DNA of 64,000 bases from an uncultured Litoreibacter sp. (GTDB lineage: Bacteria > Pseudomonadota > Alphaproteobacteria > Rhodobacterales > Rhodobacteraceae), in NCBI GenBank assembly GCA_947492995.1, contig CANLOU010000003.1, forward strand, positions 434,001-498,000, read 5' to 3'. Below, piece after piece: positions 53,171 to 61,700 of this stretch. The position numbers were made by a program, and so were the translations under genes. The notes under the pieces were generated by a model. It was not told the origin of the DNA. It made no database searches and worked only from the letters and a program-made list of their open reading frames with translations. How positions within the stretch are numbered: position 1 is the first letter of the stretch; every line of letters begins with the position of its first letter.

Positions 53171-55243
53171 TTAGCCAGAGATCAGCCCCATCGATTCCAG
53201 CTTCAGGATCACCTGGTGCGCGCAGTTGTCGACTTCGACATTTTCGGTCTCGACGGACAGTTCAGGGTTCTCAGGCACGTCGTAGGGGTCTGAAATGCCG
53301 GTGAATTCCTTGATCTTGCCTTCGCGCGCCAGCTTATAAAGGCCCTTGCGGTCGCGCTTCTCGCATTCCTCGATGGATGTGGCGACGTGGACCTCGATGA
53401 AAGCACCGAACGCTTCGATGTCCTCACGCACGGCCCTGCGGGTCGAGGCATAAGGCGCAATGGGCGCACAAATGGCGATCCCGCCATTCTTGGTGATTTC
53501 CGAGGCAACGTAGCCGATGCGGCGGATGTTCAGGTCACGGTGTTCCTTGCTGAACCCCAGTTCCGAGGACAGGTTTTTGCGCACAATGTCGCCGTCCAGC
53601 AGCGTCACAGGGCGGCCACCCATTTCCATCAGCTTGACCATCAACGCGTTGGCGATGGTCGATTTGCCGGAGCCGGAGAAGCCGGTGAAGAACACGGTAA
53701 AGCCTTGGCTGGCCCGTGGCGGGCGCGATTTGCGCAGCTCTTCAACCACCTGCGGGAAGGAGAACCATTCAGGGATGTCCAGGCCTTCCGCCAACCGGCG
53801 GCGCAGCTCGGTGCCGGAGATGTTCAAAACAGTGACGTCGTCCTTGTCTTCGATCTCGTCGGCAGGCTCGTATTGGGCGCGGTCCTGCACATAAACCATG
53901 TGCTTAAAGTCGACCATTTCGATGCCCATTTCTTCCTGATGCTCGCGGAACAGCTCTTGTGCGTCATATGGCCCGTAGAAATCTTCGCCAGCCGAGTTCG
54001 AACCGGGGCCCGCGTGGTCGCGGCCAACGATGAAATGCGTGCAGCCGTGGTTTTTGCGGATCAGCCCGTGCCAAACCGCCTCACGAGGACCCGCCATGCG
54101 CATGGCAAGGTTCAAAAGGCTCATGGAGGTGGTGGAGGCGGGGTATTGGTCCAGCACCGCCTCATAGCAGCGAACGCGGGTGAAGTGGTCGATGTCGCCC
54201 GGTTTGGTCAGGCCCACAACGGGGTGGATCAGCAGGTTGGCCTGCGCTTCTTTGGCGGCGCGGAAGGTCAGTTCCTGATGCGCGCGGTGCAGCGGGTTGC
54301 GGGTTTGGAACGCCACCACTTTGCGCCAACCCATCTTGCGGAAGTAAGCGCGCAGCTCGTTGGGCGTGTCGCGACGGGCGCGGAAATCGTAATGCACCGG
54401 CTGTTGGATGCCTGTTACAGGCCCGCCCAGATAGATCTTGCCCGCTTGGTTGTGCAGGTAGTTCACTGCAGGGTGGGCGCTGTCATCTGCGCCGAAGACC
54501 TTTTCGGCCTCTTTCGATTTGTTTGGCTCCCAACGGTCGGTGACCGTCATGGTGCCAAGGATCACGCCCTCTTGGTCGCGCAGCGCGATGTCTTGGCCGA
54601 TCTCAAGGGAGTTCGCGAAATCTTCCGACACGTCCAGCGTGATGGGCATTGGCCACAGCTCGCCGGTGGTCAGGCGCATCGTGTCCAGGACGCTGTCGTA
54701 ATCGGCCTCGGACAGGAAGCCTTTGAGCGGGTTGAAGCCGCCATTCATCAGCAGTTCCAGATCGCAGATCTGGCGCGGCGTCAGATCGTGCGAGGTCAGG
54801 TCGGCGGCCTCCAGCTTCATCTTCTGGGCGCTGTCATAAGAGACATAAAGCTCCGGGATCGGGGCGAGGTTGTTTTCCATTTGTTTAATCCTGTTACTAA
54901 ACGGTGTTAGGCCGGTATTTGCGCCGGTCAGTTCGGCATGAAGCGCGTCATATTCCGCAAATTTGCGCGTCAGAAACGCAGTGGTCAGGCGGTTCTTTTC
55001 AGACGCGCCGCGGGTGGTCAGGGCGTAGGCAAAACGCTGGCGTTTGTCGGGGCCAGCACGGTCGCTGACCTTCACAAATCCAGCATCCGCCGCCGCCCTT
55101 AAAAGAGCATTAAGTTTGCCAAGCGAGACCCCCACGGCCTCCGCCGTCGCCCGCTGAGAGGCATCCGAGGCCAGATCCAACTGGCGCAGAAGTCGGAAGC
55201 GCAGGTCTTCCTCCTCTTGTATGGGTTTCGGTTTCGACGTCAT
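53171..55243 (-). CDS. Fusion of an EPS-associated MarR-type winged helix with ATP sulfurylase and APS kinase
   Basis: One open frame of 690 codons. Residues 1-110 match the exopolysaccharide-associated MarR family: LRFRLLRQLDL, VSLGKLNALLRAAADAGFVKV, FAYALTTRGASEKNRLTTAFLTRKFAEYDAL. A 12-residue link leads to residue 122, the usual first Met of ATP sulfurylase, with FQTRNPLHRAHQEL and GRDHAGPG. The APS kinase part has P-loop GFSGSGKS at 521-528 and ends at the stop. Together the enzymatic parts turn sulfate into PAPS. An internal ATG with an AGGA site at 54880 could also yield the enzyme alone. A 14-bp palindrome precedes the gene. Strain-level sequencing error removing a stop is possible. 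Confidence 0.85.
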   Translation of the reverse strand: MTSKPKPIQEEEDLRFRLLRQLDLASDASQRATAEAVGVSLGKLNALLRAAADAGFVKVSDRAGPDKRQRFAYALTTRGASEKNRLTTAFLTRKFAEYDALHAELTGANTGLTPFSNRIKQMENNLAPIPELYVSYDSAQKMKLEAADLTSHDLTPRQICDLELLMNGGFNPLKGFLSEADYDSVLDTMRLTTGELWPMPITLDVSEDFANSLEIGQDIALRDQEGVILGTMTVTDRWEPNKSKEAEKVFGADDSAHPAVNYLHNQAGKIYLGGPVTGIQQPVHYDFRARRDTPNELRAYFRKMGWRKVVAFQTRNPLHRAHQELTFRAAKEAQANLLIHPVVGLTKPGDIDHFTRVRCYEAVLDQYPASTTSMSLLNLAMRMAGPREAVWHGLIRKNHGCTHFIVGRDHAGPGSNSAGEDFYGPYDAQELFREHQEEMGIEMVDFKHMVYVQDRAQYEPADEIEDKDDVTVLNISGTELRRRLAEGLDIPEWFSFPQVVEELRKSRPPRASQGFTVFFTGFSGSGKSTIANALMVKLMEMGGRPVTLLDGDIVRKNLSSELGFSKEHRDLNIRRIGYVASEITKNGGIAICAPIAPYASTRRAVREDIEAFGAFIEVHVATSIEECEKRDRKGLYKLAREGKIKEFTGISDPYDVPENPELSVETENVEVDNCAHQVILKLESMGLISG
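54878..54893 (-). promoter_or_regulatory. sat-cysC: Internal ribosome-binding site and ATG for ATP sulfurylase/APS kinase alone
   Basis: On the minus strand CAGGATTAAACAA precedes an in-frame ATG (54880-54878). AGGA lies eight bases from the ATG. The resulting 569-residue protein starts MENNLAPIPELYVSY, the standard family N-terminus. Both the fused and the short form may exist. Confidence 0.6.
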
Positions 55244-55262
55244 CACTCGCGACTCAATGTAT

Positions 55263-55276
55263 GTTCATGCGTGAAC
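55263..55276. promoter_or_regulatory. Palindrome upstream of the regulator-sulfurylase gene
   Basis: GTTCA-TGCG-TGAAC, a perfect inverted repeat 16-20 bases upstream of the start codon. The position is typical of an autoregulatory operator for a winged-helix repressor. No independent evidence. Confidence 0.5.
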
Positions 55277-55509
55277 GCATCGCATAGCGCCACCAGTTCT
55301 CAAAGGGGAAATTTGGAGATGAGGCGGCAAAACGCCGTGAATTTAGGAAACACTGTGTCTCTGAGGACGCGCACCGGTCAGGTCTGCTCAAAACAGCGGA
55401 AACCGTGACAGCTACCAATTTTGGCAGGCGTCAGGGATTTTTCGTTTGGGGTCAGCAAAACGCCGGTTAACCCGGCCCGTTTGTGAAAGTCTCACCAGGA
55501 ATTTGCCGC

Positions 55510-55905
55510 TCACTCGCCCAAGTCGCAGGCACCGTCCTTCAAAGGCAAGTTCACCGCGCTGGCGACATAGGTTTGGGTCTCACCAATCTCGGGACCGTAA
55601 AATTCCAACTGTAAGCGCACCACAGAGACCTCCGGCGCGCCGTCCAGTTTGCTGGCAAAGTCCAGGTAGGGTGGTAGATAAGTGTCGCAAAACTCCGGCA
55701 CGATGGTCTGATAGTCCGCCTCTTTCAAAAGCCGGTCGGCGCGCACATGGACCGACAACCCCGACGCGGTGCCGCCGCCTTCAGGTTCGATTTCGAAAAA
55801 TCCAAATTCAGGCGTGTCCCACTCCATTTTGGCGGCGTCAGCGCTGGCGCTGGCCGTGGCAAGCAGCAGCTCGGCAATCGTTGCGGTCAGGATGCGGTGT
55901 CTCAT
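55510..55905 (-). CDS. Exported protein of unknown function
   Basis: A 131-residue protein with a Sec signal peptide (ATIAELLLATASASA, cut near residue 22). The mature part is acidic, with beta-strand character and two cysteines (EFCDTYL and GACDLGE) that may pair. No family recognised. Confidence 0.7.
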   Translation of the reverse strand: MRHRILTATIAELLLATASASADAAKMEWDTPEFGFFEIEPEGGGTASGLSVHVRADRLLKEADYQTIVPEFCDTYLPPYLDFASKLDGAPEVSVVRLQLEFYGPEIGETQTYVASAVNLPLKDGACDLGE

Positions 55906-55956
55906 CGGGGCCGGCCTTTTGGTCTGGGGCGGATGTCTTGCACTCAGCCTAGCGGC

Positions 55957-56898
55957 TCAGTCGTCCTCCGCCAAGAACCGCTCCGCTTCCAACGCGGCCA
56001 TGCAGCCCATCCCGGCGGAGGTCACCGCTTGGCGGTATTTGTGGTCGGTCAAATCGCCAGCCGCAAAAATGCCCGGGATCGAGGTCTCGGTGCTGTCGGG
56101 TTTGGTCACGACGTAGCCACCCATATGGGTTTCCAGCACGTCCTTGACCAGCTCGTTCGATGGCGCGTGGCCGATGGCCACAAAGACGCCCTTGCAGGCG
56201 ATCTCGGTGATTTCGTCGGTCTTGACGTTGCGGACCTTCACGCCTTCGACGGAATTGGGGTTCTCGGTGCCGATCACTTCTTCCAACTGGTGGAACCACA
56301 AGGGTTCGATCTTGGGGTTCTTCATCAATCGGTCTTGCAGGATCTTCTCCGCCCGCAATTCGTCGCGGCGGTGGATCAGGGTGACTTTGGAGGCGAAGTT
56401 GGTCAGGAACAGCGCTTCCTCAACGGCGGTGTTGCCGCCGCCGATGACCACAATTTCCTGTCCACGGTAGAAGAAGCCGTCGCAGGTGGCGCAGGCGGAG
56501 ACGCCGAAGCCTTTGAACTTCTCTTCCGATGGCAGCCCCAGCCATTTCGCCCGCGCGCCCGTTGCCAAAATCACGGCGTCGGCGGTGTAGACGGTGCCAC
56601 TGTCGGATTGGCAGGTGAAAGGGCGTTTGGTGGTGTCGATGCTGGAGATGATGTCGCTCACCACCTCGCAGCCCATCGCCTTGGCATGGGCTTCCATGCG
56701 GACCATCAGGTCGGGGCCTTGCACTTCGGTGTCGCCGGGCCAGTTCTCCACCTCGGTGGCCGTCGTCAGCTGGCCGCCGGGCTCGATGCCTTGCACGAGA
56801 ATCGGCTCGACCATGGCGCGGGCCGCGTAGACGCCGGCTGTGTAGCCTGCGGGGCCGGAGCCGATAATCAGAACTTTGGTGTGACGTGTCTCGGCCAT
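55957..56898 (-). CDS. trxB: Thioredoxin-disulfide reductase
   Basis: A 313-residue FAD/NADPH enzyme. FAD loop IIGSGPAGYTAGVYAARAM, redox pair in SACATCDGFFY near residue 135, NADPH loop VIGGGNTAVEEALFL and the C-terminal GIFAAGDLTDHKYRQAVTSAG motif are intact. It reduces thioredoxin and so supports ribonucleotide reductase, PAPS reduction and disulfide repair. Divergent from an lrp gene across 170 bases. Confidence 0.96.
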   Translation of the reverse strand: MAETRHTKVLIIGSGPAGYTAGVYAARAMVEPILVQGIEPGGQLTTATEVENWPGDTEVQGPDLMVRMEAHAKAMGCEVVSDIISSIDTTKRPFTCQSDSGTVYTADAVILATGARAKWLGLPSEEKFKGFGVSACATCDGFFYRGQEIVVIGGGNTAVEEALFLTNFASKVTLIHRRDELRAEKILQDRLMKNPKIEPLWFHQLEEVIGTENPNSVEGVKVRNVKTDEITEIACKGVFVAIGHAPSNELVKDVLETHMGGYVVTKPDSTETSIPGIFAAGDLTDHKYRQAVTSAGMGCMAALEAERFLAEDD

Positions 56899-56995
56899 GG
56901 TGATCCCCTGAGGTCTTAAGATGCAGCCAGACCGATATAAGTCGGAGCGCGGGCGGGTGCCAGAGGCATCGCCGCAATTCTTTGAGCAGGTTAAA

Positions 56996-57024
56996 TGTTG
57001 CGCGGACGTGAAATATTGTTGCGC
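56996..57024 (+). repeat. Two TGTTGCGC direct repeats, 21 bp apart, before lrp
   Basis: TGTTGCGC at 56996-57003 and again at 57017-57024, exactly two helical turns apart; the second overlaps the small palindrome TTGCGCAA. Located 45-73 bases before the lrp ATG and 100-125 from trxB. A candidate Lrp-family binding site. Confidence 0.45.
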
Positions 57025-57068
57025 AAAGCCGCTGCGTTTCGTAAGTTATTGCCAGCTAAGGGGACGAC

Positions 57069-57569
57069 ATGGCCATTTCTAAACTTGACGATATTGATCG
57101 TAAAATTCTTGCCGAATTGCAGGCCAATGGGCGCATGACCAATGTTGAATTGGCCAAGCGGGTGGGCATCTCTGCGCCGCCTTGCCTGCGCCGCGTGCGC
57201 ACATTGGAGGAAAGCGGGTTCATCAAAGGCTATCACGCCGAGGTCGAGGCCCGGGCGCTGGGGTTTGAGGTGCAAGTTTTCGCGATGGTGGGTTTGCAAA
57301 GTCAGGCCGAGGCCGACCTGTCGGCATTTGAGGCCCGTTGCAACGGCTGGCCGCTTGTCCGCGAATGCCACATGCTCAACGGCGAGGTCGATTTCATCCT
57401 GAAATGCGTGGCCCCAGACCTGTCCAGCTTCCAGAGCTTCCTGACGGAAGAGCTGACCTCGGCAGACAATGTGGCCAGCGTGAAAACGTCGTTGGTGATC
57501 CGCGGCTCGAAAGACGAGCCGGGCGTGCCCTTTGATGTGGTGGAAGAGCGTCTCAGCCAGATCAGCTAG
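57069..57569 (+). CDS. Lrp/AsnC-family transcription regulator
   Basis: A 166-residue regulator. The N-terminal helix-turn-helix (LDDIDRKILAELQANGRMTNVELAKRVGISAPPCLRRVRTLE) is followed by the ligand-binding RAM domain (GFEVQVFAMVGLQSQAEADLSAFE, NGEVDFILKCV). Target genes unknown, but it faces trxB. GGGG precedes the ATG. Confidence 0.92.
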   Translation: MAISKLDDIDRKILAELQANGRMTNVELAKRVGISAPPCLRRVRTLEESGFIKGYHAEVEARALGFEVQVFAMVGLQSQAEADLSAFEARCNGWPLVRECHMLNGEVDFILKCVAPDLSSFQSFLTEELTSADNVASVKTSLVIRGSKDEPGVPFDVVEERLSQIS

Positions 57570-57589
57570 GGGCGCGTGGATTGGGGCGT

Positions 57590-57613
57590 AAAATTTTTCG
57601 ATCGAAAAATTTT
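57590..57613. terminator. Perfect 24-bp AT-rich palindrome between convergent genes
   Basis: AAAATTTTTCGA followed by its exact reverse complement, between the ends of lrp and the Hint gene. It gives an A/T-run on both strands, as expected for a bidirectional terminator, though the stem is not GC-rich. Confidence 0.5.
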
Positions 57614-57629
57614 CCCACAGCGCCCGGCT

Positions 57630-58454
57630 TCAGCCGCCTTCGCGCAAGGCGCGAACCTCAAACGAGGTCAGCCGCTGCGTCAGCTGCGGTCCGAAACTTT
57701 CCAGAGATCGTGCCTGCGGGAACAGGCGCAGCAGCGAATAAAGCATCTCGTCATCCAGCAAGGTTTCGGCAAAGGGGCCGGGGTGGAAACTTTCCACCTC
57801 CACCCCGTTGGCCAGAATGGTCGCCTGACGGTCAAAGGCCAGATTGAACAGCGAGATCGACGAAATCGGAGTGATCGAGATCACCTGCACCCCGTCCTCA
57901 AAGGCGCGGACCGGCGCAAACGCCAGGTCCACGCCAAACAGCGCCTTACAGGCAGCATGGCGCATCAGGATATGAGACCGGGGGGCCAACATCAGGTCAG
58001 AGGCGGGCTTTGCAAGCCCGAACGCATCGCTGGTCACCCGGAATAGCTTGCCGCGTTCGCTGGTCTGCGCGTCGCGCGGCGTCATGTCATAAGAGCCGAC
58101 CCATTGGAGGGGCAGGGGGCCGTATTCACTGGTTAACACGCCCATACCGGGCGCCAGATCTTCGACAGCAACTGGCCCTTGGGTGGTCGAAATCAGCGTG
58201 CCACGCGCCACATTGGCGCAGGCGCTTTCGATCACCGGAACAGAGGGGGCCATGATGGTGTCGTAGGAAACCTCACCGGGATGCGACATCCAGGCGATAT
58301 TGTAGGGGCGCGACATAACATGCGCCCGCACTGGCGCGTGGGGCAGAGGACCCCGCAGAGGCGCGCGCGACGTGGAGGAGGGAGCGGAACCGAAATCCGG
58401 GTTGGAGGCCATCTGCTGGTCAACGCCGAAGCGTGGGGCGGGTGAGTAGGTCAT
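57630..58454 (-). CDS. Hedgehog/intein (Hint) domain protein
   Basis: A 274-residue protein. The Hint fold starts near residue 78 (ACANVARGTLISTTQGPVAVEDLAPGMGVLTSEYGPLPLQWVG), with a cysteine as potential splice or cleavage nucleophile and LAPRSHILMRH as the His motif. Residues 1-75 are low complexity with no calcium-binding repeats visible. Hint proteins of this type are common in Rhodobacteraceae and may cleave themselves; role unknown. Confidence 0.82.
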   Translation of the reverse strand: MTYSPAPRFGVDQQMASNPDFGSAPSSTSRAPLRGPLPHAPVRAHVMSRPYNIAWMSHPGEVSYDTIMAPSVPVIESACANVARGTLISTTQGPVAVEDLAPGMGVLTSEYGPLPLQWVGSYDMTPRDAQTSERGKLFRVTSDAFGLAKPASDLMLAPRSHILMRHAACKALFGVDLAFAPVRAFEDGVQVISITPISSISLFNLAFDRQATILANGVEVESFHPGPFAETLLDDEMLYSLLRLFPQARSLESFGPQLTQRLTSFEVRALREGG

Positions 58455-58768
58455 GCGTCGTCCCTTTCAGGGCTTGCTGGCCTGCACGGTCCCCACCGCT
58501 ATGCAGATGTTTCACTTAACTTGCGCCAACAATGGCCATGATCCAGCCGCAAAGTCAAAGAAATGGGGGTAATGGGTGCGGCTGCGTGGACAATCTCATG
58601 TTCGCGGACAGGACTGTTTCTTAGGCGCTGGGCAGTGCTGCCACATTTCCACAGGCGGCTTGTCACAAGCTCTGCGAATCGCTGGTCGCCCCTGATGCTG
58701 GTTGCGCGTGGATTTGCGTGTTACTCACGCCTTAACTCCACCTTCAGCGCGCGAAGAGGGCAACCACC
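58455..58768. other. 314-base gap between divergent Hint and sulfotransferase genes
   Basis: No gene fits. It must hold the promoters of both divergent genes. Small perfect inverted repeats GGCAG/CTGCC and GCTTGT/ACAAGC are visible in the right half; no clear operator. Confidence 0.5.
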
Positions 58769-60412
58769 GTGCTCAGCAACGACCAAATCAAATCCCGCTT
58801 CGCCAAGGCCCGCAAGGCGCAGGCCGCTGGCCGCCTGACCGAGGCCGCCGCGGGCTACCGCGCCCTCATCAAACAGGCCCCAAATCTGGCGGAGGCTTAT
58901 TTCAATCTGGCGGAAATCTTCTCCACCAAAGCGATGTTCGGCGAGGCGGGGCCAAATTATGAAGCGGCATTGAAGCTCCGCCCGCAGGAGCCCGCGATCT
59001 GGCTGTCCTACCTTAATATGGCTGAACGCCACCCCAACACCGACAATCTGGCGCGTTTGCTGACCCGCGCGCAGCCCGTGGTTGGGCATTTGCCCGCCTT
59101 CGGGTTTCTCAGCGGTATGGTCTGTGTCCGGCGCGGGGCGACGGAAGACGCGTTGCCGTTGTTCAAATCCGCCATCGCAAAAGGCTTCAACGCGCCGCGT
59201 GCATATGTGGAATATGGGGTGGCGCTGGCCGCGCTGGGACGCAATGACGATGCCTTGGTGCAGTACCAGCACGCGCTGGCCAAACAACCCAACAACTCGT
59301 TTGCCTTGGCGCGCAAAAGCGAATTGCTGCGCGACATGGGGCAGTTTGAGGAGGCGCTTGCCACAGCCCGCGGCGCGATCGCGTATACGCCGGAGTCGGC
59401 GCCACTGTATTATACCTACTGCTCCATCGCGAAGGTGCAGGCGGGCGATCCGATGATTGCCAACATGGAGACGCTGGCGAAGAAGCCCGCACTTGATGAT
59501 CCGTCGAAGACGTTTCTTGGCCACGCGTTGGCCAAGGCTGCGGAAGACACTGGCGATAAGGCCAACGTTTTTGGCTACCTCAAGATGGGCAATGACGCCA
59601 ACCTGCGCGCGCATCCGTTCGATATTGAACAGGACCGCCGCAGTGTGGCGGAGTTTCAGGCGGCGTATTTGAAAATGGAGGGCGGGGCGTCTGACGATGC
59701 GTCAGATGTCGCGCCGATTTTTGTGACGGGGCTGCCGCGGTCGGGCACCACCTTGGTGGAGCAAATCCTGAGCACGGATGCGGGCATTGAAGGCGGTGGA
59801 GAGTTGGGCATCCTGGGTGACATGTTCGCGGCCTCTTGGGACGGGGCCATTTCACCGCAGGCTTTGAGCAAGATAGGCCATGACTATGCGGCACAATTGG
59901 TCAAACGCTTCCCCGATGCGCGGCAGGTAACCGACAAATCTATCAGCACCTATGCCCAGATCGGCTTCGTCAAGCGGGCGCTGCCCAACGCCAAGATCGT
60001 GGTGGTGCGGCGTGATCCGGCTGATAATGCGCTGTCGATCTACAAGAACATGTTTGCGCCGGGCACGCATCGGTACGCCTCCAGCCTGACCGGGATCGCG
60101 CAGTTCATGCGGCTGTTTGAAAGCCAGCTGGATTTTTGGCGGCAGCATTGCCCCGATGATTTTGTCGAGATCAGTTACGAGACCTTGACCACGGAGCCGG
60201 AGCCGCAAATACGCGCTTTGGTGGATGCGGTGGGGCTGGAGTGGGATGATGGCTTCCTCGCGTCGCATGAAAATACGCGCAAGATTACGACCTTGTCGGC
60301 GGCGCAGGTGCGCCAGCCGATTTATGCGTCCTCGGTGAAGGCCTCCGCGAAATATGAGACGGAGTTGGAGCCGTTTCTGACGGAATACGCGAAACTGGAC
60401 CCTTTGAAATAA
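58769..60412 (+). CDS. TPR-containing sulfotransferase
   Basis: A 547-residue protein starting at GTG with AGAGGG upstream. Residues 1-280 hold tetratricopeptide-like helix pairs (AGYRALIKQAPNLAEAYFNLAEIF, ALVQYQHALAKQPNNSFALARKS). Residues 310-540 are a sulfotransferase-3 type domain: the PAPS 5'-phosphosulfate loop VTGLPRSGTTLVEQIL near residue 318 and the 3'-phosphate strand VVVRRDPADNALSIYKNMF. Relatives sulfate proteins or glycans. It would use PAPS made by the sulfurylase/kinase at 53-55 kb. Confidence 0.88.
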   Translation: MLSNDQIKSRFAKARKAQAAGRLTEAAAGYRALIKQAPNLAEAYFNLAEIFSTKAMFGEAGPNYEAALKLRPQEPAIWLSYLNMAERHPNTDNLARLLTRAQPVVGHLPAFGFLSGMVCVRRGATEDALPLFKSAIAKGFNAPRAYVEYGVALAALGRNDDALVQYQHALAKQPNNSFALARKSELLRDMGQFEEALATARGAIAYTPESAPLYYTYCSIAKVQAGDPMIANMETLAKKPALDDPSKTFLGHALAKAAEDTGDKANVFGYLKMGNDANLRAHPFDIEQDRRSVAEFQAAYLKMEGGASDDASDVAPIFVTGLPRSGTTLVEQILSTDAGIEGGGELGILGDMFAASWDGAISPQALSKIGHDYAAQLVKRFPDARQVTDKSISTYAQIGFVKRALPNAKIVVVRRDPADNALSIYKNMFAPGTHRYASSLTGIAQFMRLFESQLDFWRQHCPDDFVEISYETLTTEPEPQIRALVDAVGLEWDDGFLASHENTRKITTLSAAQVRQPIYASSVKASAKYETELEPFLTEYAKLDPLK

Positions 60413-60413
60413 G

Positions 60414-60447
60414 AAGCGCCCGCATGTGGGAGGACATGCGAGCGCTT
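60414..60447. terminator. Hairpin between convergent sulfotransferase and small gene
   Basis: Outer stem AAGCGC/GCGCTT (60414-60419, 60442-60447) and inner stem CGCATGT/ACATGCG (60421-60427, 60434-60440) with one mismatch between. The minus-strand copy is followed by CTTATTT, so it mainly suits the minus-strand gene. Confidence 0.6.
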
Positions 60448-60470
60448 GGCTTTCGGTCGTCGGAGGCTGC

Positions 60471-60629
60471 TCAGGCTGATTTCAGCTCTGTGTAGTCCAG
60501 CTCTGGTGCCTCGACGGCCAAACGGTTTTTCCACGAAGCGCTGCGCTTGCCGCGCGTCCAAGGCATCACCACATCCACTTTGGCGCTCTCTTCGAGGACC
60601 CAGTCCATCATGCGTGCGTTCTTAGCCAT
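60471..60629 (-). CDS. Small protein of 52 residues
   Basis: Starts MAKNARMMDW and ends in ELKSA; Trp-rich for its size, no membrane span. CGGAGC precedes the ATG. I do not recognise the family. Its upstream region is strongly structured. Confidence 0.6.
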   Translation of the reverse strand: MAKNARMMDWVLEESAKVDVVMPWTRGKRSASWKNRLAVEAPELDYTELKSA

Positions 60630-60937
60630 GGTATCGCTCCGTTTCTTGTTAGTGGCCCGAGCCTGCTGCCTTGGGTTGCAGCGTCATTTGGCCCGAGCCG
60701 GGTAAGTCGTGTCCCGCTTGGGACGCCCTCTTTGTCGCAATCCATTCGGGCGACAGCGTGGCCATGGTTAATTTTTTCTAAATTTTTTTGCTGTGGATTG
60801 TGGCCACACGCGGGCAGCCGTTCAAACCAGCTTTTGCGGGGGTTTCGCGCCGAAACAGACAAGCCCGCGCCCAATCTGAGGCAGGATTAAGATGATATTT
60901 GCCCAGATATTGTCACGAATAGCGAAACAATCGCGGC
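60630..60937. other. 308-base gap with hairpins, a direct repeat and T-runs
   Basis: No protein gene fits. TGGCCCGAGCC is repeated (60653-60663, 60689-60699). Hairpins GCTGC/GCAGC (60665-60682), GTCCC/GGGAC (60711-60724) and TGTCGC/GCGACA (60733-60755) follow, then TTTTTT and TTTTTTT runs near 60772-60790. This could be the structured 5' leader of the 52-residue gene, or a plus-strand small RNA ending at the T-run. Confidence 0.5.
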
Positions 60938-61693
60938 TCAAATGCGGATTGTTGCGATAAGCCGACCGTAGTCGGGATCCTTGTGATGCACCGACCGCCG
61001 ATAGGAATAGAACCGCGCCTCGTCGGCATAAGTGCAATGCCGGGTCCATTCGGCCTGCACGCCCGCGCCGCGCAGACGCATCAGCCCGTAGCCTTGCAGG
61101 TCAAACTGGTATTTGTCCGCTGACACGCCTTGCGCAAAGAAGCGGGCATTGTCGGGGTCGTCGTCGAGGAAACGCTCGAAATACTCTTGGCCAACCTCGT
61201 AGGACGCTTGGCTGATCGACGGGCCAATCACGGCTTGAATGTTGTCCCGCGCGGCCCCCAATGCCTCCATGGCGTCGACGGTCGCCTCCAGGATGCCGCC
61301 CACGGCGCCGCCCCATCCCGCATGTGCCGCACCTACAACGCCCGCCTTTGCGTCGGCAAAAAGCACCGGTTGGCAGTCGGCGGTCAGAATGCCCAGGGCG
61401 ATGCCCGGCGTGGCCGTCACGATCCCGTCGGCCTTGGGGCGGTCCTGTCTTGGCTCGGTCAGGGTCACCACCTCGGCGGAATGGAACTGATGCACGGACA
61501 CCAGATGATCGACATCTACCTCCATTGCCTCCGCCACGCGGGCGCGGTTGGTGGCCACGGCGTCCTTCTGGTCGGACGAGCCATGGCCGCAATTCAGTCC
61601 TTTGAAGATGCCCGAGGAGGCGCCGCCGCGGCGGGTGAAAAACCCGTGCCGAAACGGGGCGAGGCTGTCGGCTGTGATGATCTCTAGGGTCAT
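60938..61693 (-). CDS. pgeF: Peptidoglycan editing factor PgeF (YfiH/LACC1 family)
   Basis: A 251-residue protein. The zinc/catalytic residues appear in VHQFHSAEVV, TADCQPVLFAD and AAHAGWGGAVGGIL. In E. coli it corrects misincorporated amino acids in muropeptides; relatives act on purine nucleosides. The ATG eight bases after the upstream stop is chosen. Confidence 0.93.
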   Translation of the reverse strand: MTLEIITADSLAPFRHGFFTRRGGASSGIFKGLNCGHGSSDQKDAVATNRARVAEAMEVDVDHLVSVHQFHSAEVVTLTEPRQDRPKADGIVTATPGIALGILTADCQPVLFADAKAGVVGAAHAGWGGAVGGILEATVDAMEALGAARDNIQAVIGPSISQASYEVGQEYFERFLDDDPDNARFFAQGVSADKYQFDLQGYGLMRLRGAGVQAEWTRHCTYADEARFYSYRRSVHHKDPDYGRLIATIRI

Positions 61694-61700
61694 GCGGGCG

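Noticed and set aside
53387-54910. 507-codon open frame on the plus strand opposite the sulfurylase/kinase
   Set aside because: Antisense to a conserved enzyme; no motifs, no start signals.
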